From the NCBI GenBank assembly GCA_029962745.1, contig JAPZVO010000025.1, positions 654,176-718,175 of the forward strand: DNA of 64,000 nucleotides. Direction: 5' to 3'. A model generated the notes under the pieces. It was not told the DNA's origin. It saw only the letters and a list, made by a program, of their open reading frames with translations, and did no database searches. Shown piece by piece: positions 44,200-55,870 of the stretch (within the stretch, counting starts at the first letter, position 1; each line of letters begins with the position of its first letter). The position numbers were made by a program, and so were the translations under genes. The stretch comes from Echinometra lucunter (Eukaryota; Echinodermata; Echinoidea; Camarodonta; Echinometridae).

Positions 44200-44870
44200 C
44201 AATTTACATCTCGCCACATTAATCAGGTATCTGTCGCAGAACGACAGATCACCTTTTAGTTTCGCTGTTTTTTTTTTCTTTATTCTTCTTTTTGTTAGCA
44301 AATTTCTTGTAGGAGCGAGCATTTTAAAACGGGAATGTCTCTTCTGTCCAAAGTCAGGTCAGTTGTTTGGTCTATCGAGGACACGACAAATTAAACTTTT
44401 TGAGGTCATGAGGTCACCGTGACGTCATGCAGGCGCCATTTTGTGGAATATCATGATCTGTCATATCTCCGTAATGAGAACTAAAAAATAAACGATATTT
44501 GGTACACATAAACTATTGGTAGAGGGTCAACGTTGCAGGTCATCAGAGCCCGCGCCGCGTCATGACGCGCACGTACGCGCGCGTCAAATTTTAAAAAGGT
44601 TCCGAATGACCCAAAAATTGTTTTACACACGTTTCATGCCATTTTGAGTGTTTGAACATTATTTTAGTGCGCGCCAACGCATTCGAGCGCGTCATCGCGC
44701 TGCGCAGCTTTCGAAACATTTTTGTTACTACCATCATGTTTCCCATCATTTCCCCTAGTTCTCTGTGATCAATAATAACGGAATGAGCGTCCGATGAAGA
44801 TGGTCAAATACGTGTGCCAGCTCGGTGAACAGGCTCTTGGGAACAATTTTTTTCACAGGGGGTGCTGAAC
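44200..44870. repeat. Dispersed element with GCGCGT-rich core (left arm)
   Basis: It has a perfect short hairpin near one end (CTGTCGCAGAACGACAG, 44231-44247). CACCGTGACGTCATGCAGGC and a run of GCGC/CGCG words follow (44553-44585 and 44678-44708). It is mirrored at 59660-60290 and stands out by GC content from its AT-rich surroundings. The class is not identified. Confidence 0.5.
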
Positions 44871-45169
44871 CCCTGAGCCAAATGTTAGGTTACCGCACCT
44901 TAAGCAAGCAGTGTTTCAGTATTTGGGGAACATGAAGGGGGGGGGGGGGGGTGTAAGACCTAAATTTGCTGACAACCATGCTGTATTCTAAGTCAAATCT
45001 AAGTACCCCCTCCCTCTCACACAGAACACAAGAAGTTATTTTCAAACAATATCGCAGATTATCTAGATGAAACATTTAGGGGTCGCGAAGCGCTTTTTGA
45101 TTTGTTTGGGGGGGGGGGGGGGGGAGGAATGACACTACTTTCTAGATTATATGAAATAATGAACCACCT

Positions 45170-47520
45170 TGTTTTAAAATTTTGGGAGCGAGCGAAGCGA
45201 GCGAACCAAAAATATGGACTTCTTGAAACTTCTCTTTAAGAAAGATCGATGTGTTATTTTGTCCTCAAAAATTCAGTGTGGGCCTATAACATGTATCTGA
45301 AGTGGACACCGGCGTAAATCCGTTTCGAGGTCGAGGAGGGAGGGGGGGGGGGGGAGATGATCGAAATATTTTGCCGAAATTTCTTGGTCACACTCCAATA
45401 TACACACCCTTTCACTCGCCGCCCCCACCCAATCATATAATATTTGTTTATTTTTGCGAGCGAGCGAAGCAAGCGAGCCAAAAATAACGACTTCTTGCTG
45501 TAAAAGAAGTCTTATTTTTGTCATCAAAATACACTCTAGGCCTAATGATACTTAAATGGCATATTTGGTCACCTCACTACCAAATATGATATACCTCGCT
45601 GGCCCAATGTTATTGTTTTCTTTCCCAAACCACCTTTTTAAACTATTACAAGCGAGCGAAGTGAGCAAGGAAAACATACTCTTTCCGTGATAAAGCATCA
45701 TTTTGACATCAGAATACAACATTTGTCTATAAAGTATCTAAAATGTATCGGTCACCTCCGGTGCATGCCCAATTCGCTTGCCTTATCATATACTAATAAC
45801 CCTTTATAAGTTATGAGCGATCGCAGCAAGCGAAGAAGAAGAATATACAAAAACATACCAGATGATTCTATAATCTGATAATTTACAGTGTACACTCCCT
45901 GCAGAATTCAAGGATAGTCAAGGACACGTCTCTTCAAAAATTATATTTGGCCAGGAGATTTCAAGATCAAACATTTTGTTTTGTTTCGTATTGTTAATAC
46001 CGAGAACAGGATCTAGTGTATTGTTACCACTTCTCGTGCTTTAGTTATATACAATAATATTTACTGGTATCTTCTGTTCTCACGGAGGGTATAGGAGTAA
46101 TAGTCACTGTCACATGCCGTTATTTCCTGAAATTTCATCTATTAAAGTCAACTTGACGCTCGAATCCTTGCAGCTATAGGCCTAACAGTTTATGAGCAGA
46201 AGAATAGCATAAACTTTGGATAGAGATACAAGATGCAATTACCTATTTCCTTTCTTAAGAATAGTAATATACCCGGAGTTGGTTAGTTACTGATAATGCG
46301 AGCGAGCGAAGCGAGCGAGCGCTTCCAGGTTTCTCCTATTTTCATTCCCCTTTTTCTTTCTTTTTAACTCACCTTTTCTATATCACTTCTTGAAAAAGTA
46401 GGGAGAGATATTTGTACACACCATCCCCCTCCAGTCTCCATAAAGTTTGGGTATACATGCATATACCTCCACCCCTCCCCCTCCCCCAGGATTTACGCCA
46501 GTGGACGAGGAGTGATTGAGCCAAAATAGCCATTCTTGTTATGAAAGAATTTGATCATAAAAAGAGCCACTGTAGGCCTATTAGATATCTGAATGACATG
46601 ATCACCTTGCTGCAAAATATGACTTTATTTTTGCACCTCGCTGTTCCAGTTGTTTGCTGTCTCGCAAACGACTCTGTTTATTGATATTACAAGCAGAGCG
46701 AGGAAACACATATTCTTCTGACAGTAGAAGTATTATTTAGTCATTGAAATACACTTATCTTGTTTAGAAAATGTGCATTCGGTCACCTTACTTGCCGGAT
46801 TTTTAAAGATTTATTTATTGTTATCTTTTTATTAATTTATTTTTTATTCATTTATTTTTTTTTTGTTTGCTTTCCGAAACCATCCTGAATCTAAATATAC
46901 GAGCCAGAGCAGCGAGCGAAGAATATATTGCACTTTTTGTAGGTAGAAGTGATAATTCGTCATTAAAATACTCAGTTAGGCCTGTAAGATATCTAAATTC
47001 AGTCACCTCGCTTCCTGAATTAGTTTGCTTTCCCAACCATCCGGTATCTAAATATCATACGAGCGAGTGCAGCGATTGAGCAAGAAGAAATATACACCTT
47101 TTGTAGGTAGAAGGGATAATTCATCATCAAAATACGCTATGGGCCTATAAGATATCTAAAATCGGTCACCTTCTTGCCAACCATCATTGTATTTAAATAT
47201 ACGAGCGAGCGCAGCGAGCGAGAAAAAAACACGTCTTTTTCATGGTCGTCATCAAAATACGATATAATCCCCTATAAGATATCTAAATACACATTCGATC
47301 ACCTGTCTACCAAATATGAAGCTATTTCGGCGCCTAGCTTGCAGCCCTAAACCATTTCATTTCTACAAGTCAGCTAAGCGAGCTATACCGACAAAAGCTC
47401 TATTTTCTTTAAAAAGTAGATTTGCTACTGAAATACAGATGACTTTTATAATGTACATCTTCCTGCAGAATTTCATGATATTCGGGCATCTCGCTGCTGG
47501 AATAAGAGCGCTTGCTGCGA
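45170..47520. repeat. Degenerate module array, array 2 (left arm)
   Basis: At least nine diverged modules of about 150-250 bp. Each carries (G)AGCGAGCGAAGCGAGCGAG or a variant, then GTAGAAGTGATAATTCGTCA-like text, a CATCAAAATACG-like block, GGCCTATAAGATATCTAAAT and GGTCACCTCGCTT-like text. The best preserved run is 46860-47320 (period about 150-165 bp). Open frames such as 47316-47702 lie in module sequence and are not supported as genes. Confidence 0.7.
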
Positions 47521-48174
47521 AAACATTGTTTATTTCTAGATTTATGAGCGAGAAAAGAATTATTGCACAGCTAAGAGCAAAAGGCCCCGCGCAATGTGCG
47601 TGGAGTATAATCATCAATGTTTCATATTTCAATCTACTGCTGCATACAGAAAATTATAATATGAAGAAGATGAAGATGGGATGGGAAAAAAACTTGTTCT
47701 GATGGGTGCTGTGTCATCCCTCATAAAAATCAGGGGGTACTGCAGCACCCCACCCAAATTAAGCCCTCTTAGTTTTGACATGACAGTGGGAATGATGACT
47801 GCACTCTTGCCCCCTCCCTCTCTCTGTTTCTTTCTTTCTCTGATCCAGCATGAAACTTTCGCGGAGAATATGTGATGAAATTTCTTTTTTTACTTGTGAC
47901 TCTACATTCTTTTGAGTCGTAAGTCAAGGTGCGGCAATAAACTTTCATAAAATGTTTGTCGATTATGTTAGGTTGACTCTGGTTGTGGGATTTTGCTAGT
48001 GTGTTCTCTGGTTTTTAAGAGTGAGGTGGATCTCAAGGGAGCGTTGTCCTTCTCTTCTTCAATGTGTATAATTCATTGTGCAACATTCGTTCTTAAAAAT
48101 ATTACCTAGAATAGATTTTTATAAAAATCCTAGCAATTGATACCACAAATGTACAATTTTTGATGTTAGACCTT

Positions 48175-48310
48175 TTCTGTCTTCTGTTTTTATTTGTCTG
48201 AATGATATCAAATCATTCATGTGCATTTCCTTTTTAATCAGGGGTTGGGATCCTGAATGATTTGATTTGATATTATTTAGACAATTAAAAACATGTCTTG
48301 GGAAGACAAA
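48175..48310. repeat. Small hairpin element (left arm)
   Basis: GTCTTC...TGATATCAAATCA and its inverted counterpart form arms of about 42 bp separated by about 50 bp. It is mirrored at 56220-56360. The conserved frames here (48119-48427 and 56101-56370) are largely translations of this hairpin. Confidence 0.65.
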
Positions 48311-48659
48311 CAAGACACCATGTTCGTTTCTCATATACTGCCCTACAACATGGAAAAACAAATGCTTTTTATCGAACAATTTAATTATTTTAAATTGTTC
48401 ATGACCTCCGGAACATCCACAACACAATGAAGTTACCTTGACATTCTACACTTCACACCCACAAATGGGATAGTTGGTTAAAAACCCATACATTTTGTAC
48501 AAACTTATTTTCATGATAAAATGCTACAGATATTCCATCATACATAAATCTAACAACTTCTTCGCATTATGTTATGCTTCTCAAACTTTCCAATTAATAT
48601 CTTATCTTGTACCCCAACAAAGTTACTTCTAAAAATGACATTTCATGATAACGACATAG

Positions 48660-49720
48660 CTTCAAAAACTATAACAACAACAGCTTTCTTCCCAACAGCA
48701 CCTTCACAAAACTAAATCCACATCCAAATGCCACATCCACACCATAAAAATGAGAGCATTTACATGTACTTCTTGATCAGAATTGATGTTTTAATTCTAG
48801 CCCAAGTCAAGCTACACAAAAAAAAAAAAAAAAAAGATCACCTAATACTTGTTCACTAACAAGTATCAAGGTCTAGTTTTCTTAAACTTGTATAGATGTA
48901 AAAATCTGTCGGGCCAGTCTACTCAGTCTCGCCCCTCGGAGATTATTAGCGACGAGTTATCATGATCATTTTATTTGGCATGTGTGGTGAGAAAAATTAC
49001 GGATAAATTCAAAATGAAACACAAAACAAGACAAAACTGCAATAGTAGTACTCATGGGATTGGGGGTTGTTGCCTTATCATTACTCCAGTCGGATCAACA
49101 GAAGAGAAGAAGAAGAAGAAAAAAGGAAGAGCAGGAGGAAGAAGAAGAAGAAATAGAAGAAGCAAGAAAAGAGAAGACTATGGGAAGAGCCATGCAACTA
49201 TAATATATAGCCCTTTCTGTTCATTTAAGACCACATAAGCAAAACCCGTCATCTGCGCCCCCCCCCATCAAAATACCCTGGTGCCGCCCCTGGATTACAA
49301 TGAAACAAATAGACCTATAGACGTCAGAAAATGGATACTACGAGCCAGCAGCTGACAAACTTATTGCTTTAGAAACACATCTTGAATAAATGAATGAAAA
49401 TTCGAATTTTCATAATCAGAATCAGCAATAGCTGCAGCAGAGCGGTAGGTAGATCATTTTGTGTGTGTTTTATCTAGGGATTAAAAAAAAAAAAAACCTA
49501 AATAATTCCATGTTTTGCAGTAAATTAATTACTGATTCCTTACCTTACACTTCTTTGTGTAAATAGCACCGAGATAAACGGCTTCTCGTAACTTGCGTTC
49601 AAGTTATACAGTCCCCAATTACTGGTACTTCACGAGCTATATAAGATCATTTCAGTGTATTCAACTGAACCAGGTTCTGGACCATGATACATGCTTGGAA
49701 ATCACAGTACTGACTCCCCG
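48660..49720 (-). repeat. Segment B of the A/B segmental duplication (left arm)
   Basis: It lies in direct orientation relative to segment A. It carries the same putative first exon with a GTAAGG donor (near 49550) and the same micro-frame, but no downstream leader exon. It includes a GGGGCGGC-ended repeat with a purine-rich microsatellite (49090-49292). Confidence 0.75.
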
Positions 49721-50159
49721 AACTTGTAAGTCAATGACACAAAAGAGAGGCAGATAGGCATGAACAGTTTTAAATGAGAAAGTGACCTTTCCTATTCTAT
49801 ACCGTGCTATTTTGTGAATATTTACAAACAAGAATCTTCTTTGTCGAATCCGATATGACCCTTAAAGGGTTAGACCCCCCAACAAAAATCTCTCCAGTAA
49901 AATTAAGTTGAATTCCTGAGGATGATTAGTCGCGTGCAGGGGTGCCGTGGTGTATCGTACTTCATTTTGATAGCGAGGTACAGGGTCCAAATCCAGGTCA
50001 AACTTTATTGCACTTTATACCCACTTAGTTTCTACATGTTGATAAACCCTTTTTCGCAGATTAACACCAAGGATCACTCGTTTTGAAGTGGAAACCGATT
50101 CTAAAGACTCAAATATACTATACAGCAATAATATAAACCACTTCTTTGGAATAGATTTC

Positions 50160-50340
50160 AGTACATTTCGGAATGGAGTCAATTAAACGATGTCGATCCA
50201 AAAAAGGTGGACTTGAGTTATAACAAATAAGAACCATAAACCCTTCACGATTATCCATAGCACCATGCAAACCTTCAAACATCATCCAATAGGAGAATTA
50301 TCAGAAAAAAACCGACAATGTTATCTTAAGGGCAAGCGTT
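50160..50340 (+). repeat. Inverted partial copy of the 50517-50789 ORF (left arm)
   Basis: The text from about 50200 to 50330 is a diverged inverted copy of the ORF's Cys-rich part: TCCAAAAAAGGTGGACTTG, CCGACAATGTT and AAGGGCAAGCGTTC match the complement of 50540-50660. It lacks an open frame. Confidence 0.6.
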
Positions 50341-50516
50341 CATAAGCGTCCTCAAAAAAAGCCTACAATTATTATTCTCCTCTACACTGTCCTCTTTCAG
50401 GGGCGTTCCGGCGCTCCTGCTCATAATTTTATAATGTTTTAATGCAGAAAATGTTTTTCCTTTATCCTGCATATCCGAATGTTATTTGTTTGAATCACGA
50501 ATGGTTCATAATTCAA

Positions 50517-50789
50517 TTAACTAATTCGACCTAGTGAATTAAAAGTGTTGAGAACGTTTTCAAAGATACTTGCCCCAAGGCAACCTTTGTCGCTTTCTGT
50601 GACAATTTTCTCCTCAGTCATGACGCAAGTCCATCTTTTTTGATCGAATGTATCGTAACCATGGCAACCTAACATACCATACGGCACATCCTTCCACTTT
50701 TCATCAATGAAGTATCGATCCAAAGCAGCAGTGATGTCTTTACTCTTAAATTTCAAGAAAGGTCCAGTACTTGACACTATATACGACAC
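50517..50789 (-). CDS. Hypothetical 90-aa Cys-containing ORF, possible 3' exon or decaying gene
   Basis: The frame encodes ALDRYFIDEKWKDVPYGM, LGCHGYDTFDQKRWTCVM and SDKGCLGASIFENVLNTFNS, ending LGRIS. It has three Cys, mixed polar and aromatic composition and no obvious signal peptide. I recognise no family. The mirrored right-arm copy keeps nearly all residues but has a TGA in place of Arg and a short indel upstream. This suggests either a pseudogene or a null allele. No strong acceptor or promoter is seen. Confidence 0.3.
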   Translation of the reverse strand: MSYIVSSTGPFLKFKSKDITAALDRYFIDEKWKDVPYGMLGCHGYDTFDQKRWTCVMTEEKIVTESDKGCLGASIFENVLNTFNSLGRIS

Positions 50790-50849
50790 TCATGGGAACC
50801 CTCTTATCCTTTTAACTTTTCTTATGTGCGCCTCGGAATAGAATAGTTC

Positions 50850-50877
50850 TAGATAGACAGCGCCCTATACAAATGCC

Positions 50878-50914
<37 letters not shown>

Positions 50915-50918
50915 GTTA

Positions 50919-50965
<47 letters not shown>

Positions 50966-51021
50966 CATCATCATCATCATCATTATTATGAAAGGTCAAA
51001 ATTTAAAGAGATGCGAGAGGC

Positions 51022-51060
<39 letters not shown>
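50850..51060. repeat. Retroelement-like 3' tail with (TTA)n, then (GA)n and G-run
   Basis: GCGCCCTATACAAATGCC followed by (TTA)n to about 50985 resembles a LINE or SINE 3' end. Then (GA)n (51025-51052) and a G run follow. It is mirrored at 53345-53560. Confidence 0.7.
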
Positions 51061-51063
<3 letters not shown>

Positions 51064-51556
51064 GTTAGAAAGGGTACTACAATAATCATTTGTGTTGTGA
51101 GAATGGACCTACAATAAAATATTTTGTGCATTCTATTCGTATTTCGGCTAATTGCGAGGATGAAAAAATCCAAACAATCACTTAGAAATTATTGTATGAT
51201 TGTAGAGCGAAAAGTGCATAAACCTCAACAATAGGAGAAAAGCAACAATAGAATACACATAAAGATAATGCAGATCTAGTAGTTTGGGACCTTGTTCATG
51301 AATTGGAATTTTGTCAATAGTTATCTTGAGTGATTAATTCAGTCTGCAAACTGTGGAAACACGTTTACCGAAATTATCTGCAATTCTTCAACCTTGTTCA
51401 AATCCAAGTAATTCTATTAAAGTGACGAAACCTCATTTTTCACGTTAAAATAAGAGCAAGGCCATCATGCAACCAAATAATGATTTCAGATCCAACCGCT
51501 CTCATTATTCTCAAAGACAAGGACACTAAATCGTGTAGCATAAATGTCATTATGTT

Positions 51557-52056
51557 NNNNNNNNNNNNNNNNNNNNNNNNNNNNNNNNNNNNNNNNNNNN
51601 NNNNNNNNNNNNNNNNNNNNNNNNNNNNNNNNNNNNNNNNNNNNNNNNNNNNNNNNNNNNNNNNNNNNNNNNNNNNNNNNNNNNNNNNNNNNNNNNNNNN
51701 NNNNNNNNNNNNNNNNNNNNNNNNNNNNNNNNNNNNNNNNNNNNNNNNNNNNNNNNNNNNNNNNNNNNNNNNNNNNNNNNNNNNNNNNNNNNNNNNNNNN
51801 NNNNNNNNNNNNNNNNNNNNNNNNNNNNNNNNNNNNNNNNNNNNNNNNNNNNNNNNNNNNNNNNNNNNNNNNNNNNNNNNNNNNNNNNNNNNNNNNNNNN
51901 NNNNNNNNNNNNNNNNNNNNNNNNNNNNNNNNNNNNNNNNNNNNNNNNNNNNNNNNNNNNNNNNNNNNNNNNNNNNNNNNNNNNNNNNNNNNNNNNNNNN
52001 NNNNNNNNNNNNNNNNNNNNNNNNNNNNNNNNNNNNNNNNNNNNNNNNNNNNNNNN
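51557..52056. other. Assembly gap, exactly 500 N
   Basis: The run of N is exactly 500 bases, a round placeholder length used by scaffolding software for gaps of unknown size. Contig order and orientation across it are therefore inferred, not sequenced. The protein frames across it are meaningless. Confidence 0.99.
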
Positions 52057-52854
52057 GCCGATGAAACCCTTTCTTCCGAGAGACAGATGAAGCTCAGATG
52101 AAAATTCAGATATTATTGGCAATGATTTTAACTAGATAATTGGACAGTTATGTGACTTGTGGGAAGGCTTTCGACATGTCTTTTCTTTTATAGATGTGAA
52201 AATCGAGTGATAAATCCCTTGCATTACGTCTTCACACATTTCAATGTTTATTATTATGACGTGCATAACCTGAAACAGACGTATATAACATTAAATAGAT
52301 GTATATCATTCTGAACAAAAATGGGCAATAATGTAGATACTTGTTTTCGTATCCTTGCATAAACCAGTTGTCGTATCATTTATCGAAATAAAAATTGCAT
52401 ATTGACATAAGAGGTAAAAATAAAGAACAATAATAATTGCTGACAAGAAACATTTCTACATCTATCATCACACATTTGTGACGTAAAAACAATGAAAAGA
52501 AGGTTTATTTCGTGAAACGTGTATACATCATGCTAAATTAGGATACTAACCGAATTCCTGATGTAAATAATTGTTTTGCATCCTTGTATAAACCAGTTTC
52601 TAAGCAAATTGTCAAGAGGACTTGACATATCAAGCATAATTATATCATGTATGTCATGTATGTTAAGAGAAATATTGCAAAGAAGAAAACACGCGCAATC
52701 CGAAAACGAGCTGACGGGTAATATTTTATCATCTATCACACTTTTTTCACACAGGACAATACTGCAGGGAAATGGTAAAATGGGTTTAAAAGTCGCCTTG
52801 AAAAGATGAATGCATGTTTTCCTAATCGCATTGGATCCATAAGTGTTTTTCATA
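52057..52854. other. Unique sequence right of the gap, beyond the palindrome match
   Basis: This 798-bp piece has no counterpart in the left arm. It contains two diverged copies of a TTGTTTT(C)GTATCCTTG-type stretch followed by ATAAACCAGTT, about 230 bp apart (near 52342 and 52572). No gene is seen. Confidence 0.7.
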
Positions 52855-53344
52855 AACATAATGACATTTATGCTTCATGATTTAGTGTCCTTGTCTTTGA
52901 GAATAATGAGAGCGATTGGATCTGAAATCATTATTTGGATGTATGATGGCCTTGCTCTTATTTTCAACGTGATAATGAGGTTTGGTCACTTTAACAGAAG
53001 AATTGCTTGGATTTGAACAAGGTTGAAGAATTGCAGATAATTTCGGTAAACGTGTTTCCAAAGTTTGCACAATGAAGTAATCACTCAAGATAACTATTGA
53101 CAAAATTCCAGTTCATGAACAAGGTCCCAAACTACTAGATCTGCATTATCTTTATGTGTATTGCATTGTTGCTCTTCTCCTATTGTGGAGGCTTATGCAC
53201 TTTTCACTTTACATCACGCAATTCTGATTGTTTATTTGTTTGTTTTTTTCATCCTCGCAATCAGCCGAAATACGAATAGAATGCACAAAATATTTCATTG
53301 TAGGTCCATTCTCACAACACCAAAGATTATTGTAGTACTCTTTC

Positions 53345-53459
53345 TACCCCCCCCCCCCCTCTCTCTCTCTCTCCTCGCCTCTCGCATCTCTTTGAATTTT
53401 GACCTTCCATAATAATGATAATCATCATAATAATAATAATAATAATAATAGTAGTAATA

Positions 53460-53534
<75 letters not shown>

Positions 53535-53560
53535 GGCATTTGTATAGGGAGCCGTCTATC
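53345..53560. repeat. C-run, (CT)n and (TAA)n tract (right arm)
   Basis: Mirror of 50850-51060. The poly-Ile frames are microsatellite translations. Confidence 0.85.
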
Positions 53561-53609
53561 TAGAACTATTCTATTCCGAGGCGCACAAGAAAAGGATAAA
53601 AGGGTTCCC

Positions 53610-53886
53610 ATGAGTGTCGTATATAGTTAATAATATTAAGTACTGAACCTTTCTTGAAATTTAAGACATCACTGCTGCTTTGGATTGATACTTCATTGAT
53701 GAAAAGTGGAAGGATGTGCAGTATGGTATGTTAGGTTGTCATGGTTACGATACATTCGATCAAAAAAGATGGACTTGCGTTATGACTGAGAAAAAAATTG
53801 TCACAGAAACCGACAATGGTTGCCTTGGGGCAAGTATCTTTAAAAACGTTCTCAACACTTTTAATTCACTAGGTCGAATTAGTTAA
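53610..53886 (+). pseudogene. Right-arm copy of the 90-aa ORF, interrupted
   Basis: It keeps YFIDEKWKDVQYGMLGCHGY, DTFDQKRWTCVMTEKK and KNVLNTFNSLGRIS. However, TGA replaces the Arg codon before YFIDEKW, and a 6-base deletion lies just upstream. An inverted partial copy follows at about 54140-54330. Confidence 0.5.
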
Positions 53887-54139
53887 TTGAATTATGAACC
53901 ATTCGTGATTCAAACAAATAACATTCGGATAAAGGAAAAAAACATTTTCTGCCTTAAAACATAATTAAATTATGAGCAGGAGCGTCGGAACACCACTTAG
54001 AGAGGACAGTGTAGAGAGGAATAATCATTGTAGGCTTTCACTAGTGTTTTCGTTGTTTCTCATTTATTTGAATGTTCTCTGTTAATGTGATAAAGATGAA
54101 TTGTGAATGATTCTAAATCCATGTACCTCATTTTACCTT

Positions 54140-54340
54140 GTGAATTTAGAGTGTTGAGGACGCTTATGAACGCTTGCCCTTAAGATAACATTTGTCGGTT
54201 TTTCTGATAATTTTCTTATTGGATGATGTTTGAAGGTTTGCATGGTGGTATGGATAATCTTAGAAGGGTTTACGGTTCTTATTGGTTATAGCTCAAAGTC
54301 CACCTTTTTTGATCGAAATCGTTTAATTGACTCCATTCCG
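54140..54340 (-). repeat. Inverted partial copy of the ORF region (right arm)
   Basis: Contains GTGTTGAGGACGCTTATGAA, TTTGTCGGTTTTTCTGA and CCACCTTTTTTGATCGAAA, the inverted counterparts of 53760-53880. It mirrors 50160-50340. Confidence 0.6.
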
Positions 54341-54789
54341 AAATGTAGTGAAATCATTTCCAAAGAAGTGGTTTATATTATTGCTGTATAGTATATTTAA
54401 CTCTTTAGAATCGGTTTCCACTTCAAAACGAGTGATCCTTGGTGTTCATCTGCGAAAAGGGAAGTATCAACACCCGTACATGTAGAGACGAAGTGGGTAT
54501 AAAGTGCAATAAAGTCTGACCTGGATTTGGACCCTGTACCTCGCTATTAAAATGAACTACGATACACCACGGCACCTCTACTACACGCGACTAATCATCC
54601 TCAGGAATTCAACTTAATTTTACTGGAGGGATTTTTGTTGGGGGGTCTAACCCTTTAAGGGTCATATCAGATTCGACAAAGAAGATTCTTGTTTGTAAAT
54701 ATTCGCAAAATAGCACGGTACAGAATAGGAAAGGTCACTTTCTCATTGTAAACTGTTCATGCCTATCTGCCTCTCTTTTGTGTCATTGA

Positions 54790-55870
54790 CTTACAAGTTC
54801 GGGGAGTCAGTACTGTGATTTCCAAGCATGTATCCGGGTCCAGAACCTGGTTCAGTTGAATACGCTGAAATGATCTTATATAGCTCGTGAAGTACCAGTA
54901 ATTGGGGACTGTATAACTTGAACGCAAGTTACGAGAAGCTGTTTATCTCGGTGCTATTTACACAAAGAAGTGTAAGGTAAGGAATCAATAGTTAATTTAC
55001 TGCAAAACATGGAATTATTTAGGTTTGTGTTTTTTAAAATGCCTAGATAACACACACAAAAAATGATCTGCCTACCGTTCTGCTGCAGCTATTGCTGATT
55101 CTGATTATGAAAATTCGAATTTTCATTCATTTATTCAAGATGTGTTTCTAAAGTAATAAGTTTGTCAGCTGCTGACTCGTAGTATCCATTTTCTGACGTC
55201 TATAGGCCTATTTGCTTCATTGTAATCCAGGGGCGGCACCAGGGTATTTTGATGGGGGTGGGGGAGGCGAAGATGACCGTATGTGGTCTTAAATGAACAG
55301 AAAGGGTTATATATTATAAATGTATGGCTCTTCCCATACTCTTCTCTTTTCTTGCTTCTTCTTTTTCTTCGTCTTCTTCCTCCTCCTCTTCCTGTTTTCT
55401 TCTTCTTCTTCTTCTTCTCTTCTGTTGATCCGACTGGAGTAATGATAAGGCAACAACCCCCAATCCCATGAGTACTACTATTGCAGTTTTGTCTTGTTTT
55501 GTGTTTCATTTTGAATTTATCCATAATTTTTCTCACCACACATGCCAAATAAAATGATCATGATAACTCGTCGCTAATATATTTCTCCGAGGGGCGAGAG
55601 TGAGTAGACTGGCCCGACAGAGTTTTACATCTATACAAGTTTAAGAAAACTAGACCTTGATACTTGTTAGTGAACAAGTATTAGGTGATCTGTTTGTTTT
55701 TGTTTGTAGCTTGACTTGGGCTAGAATTAAAACATCAATTCTGATCAAGAAGTACATGTAAATGCTCTCATTTTTATGGTGTGGATGTGGCATTTGGATG
55801 TGGATTTAGTTTTGTGAAGGTGCTGTTGGGAAGAAAGCTGTTATTGTTATAGTTTCTGAAGGTATGTCGT
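54790..55870 (+). repeat. Segment B' (right arm)
   Basis: It mirrors 48660-49720 and is homologous to A' (60880-62080). It includes a putative non-coding first exon ending at 54976 (GTAAGG donor) and the micro-frame SAAAIADSDYENSNFHSFIQ (near 55085-55150). Confidence 0.75.

Larger units (their letters stand above)
40946..51556. repeat. Left arm of giant inverted repeat
   Basis: Base 40946 onward (AATATTCTCAAACATATTTG) is the reverse complement of the last bases of the window. Base 51556 pairs with 52855. Correspondence holds along the whole 10.6 kb, with roughly 1-5% substitutions where I compared, plus indels. The arm ends at the N gap rather than at a natural boundary. Confidence 0.95.

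Noticed and set aside
44200..44870. Helitron call for the GCGCGT element
   Set aside because: The short hairpin is present but a CTRR end at the usual distance and an A/T insertion site could not be shown.
47316..47702. Frame of 128 codons conserved on both arms (mirror 56761-57219)
   Set aside because: It lies in the degenerate module array, has an equally long conserved frame on the opposite strand, and arm identity alone explains its preservation.
48119..48427. Frame of 102 codons conserved as 56101-56370
   Set aside because: The C-terminal half is a translated hairpin repeat and the frame ends differ between arms; no splice or family support.
50873..51085. Poly-Ile/Tyr/His frames here and at 53327-53630
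   Set aside because: Direct translations of (TTA)n or (TAA)n microsatellites with no codon structure.
51480..52122. Long frames of about 190 codons across the centre of the palindrome
   Set aside because: They consist of translated N bases in the assembly gap.
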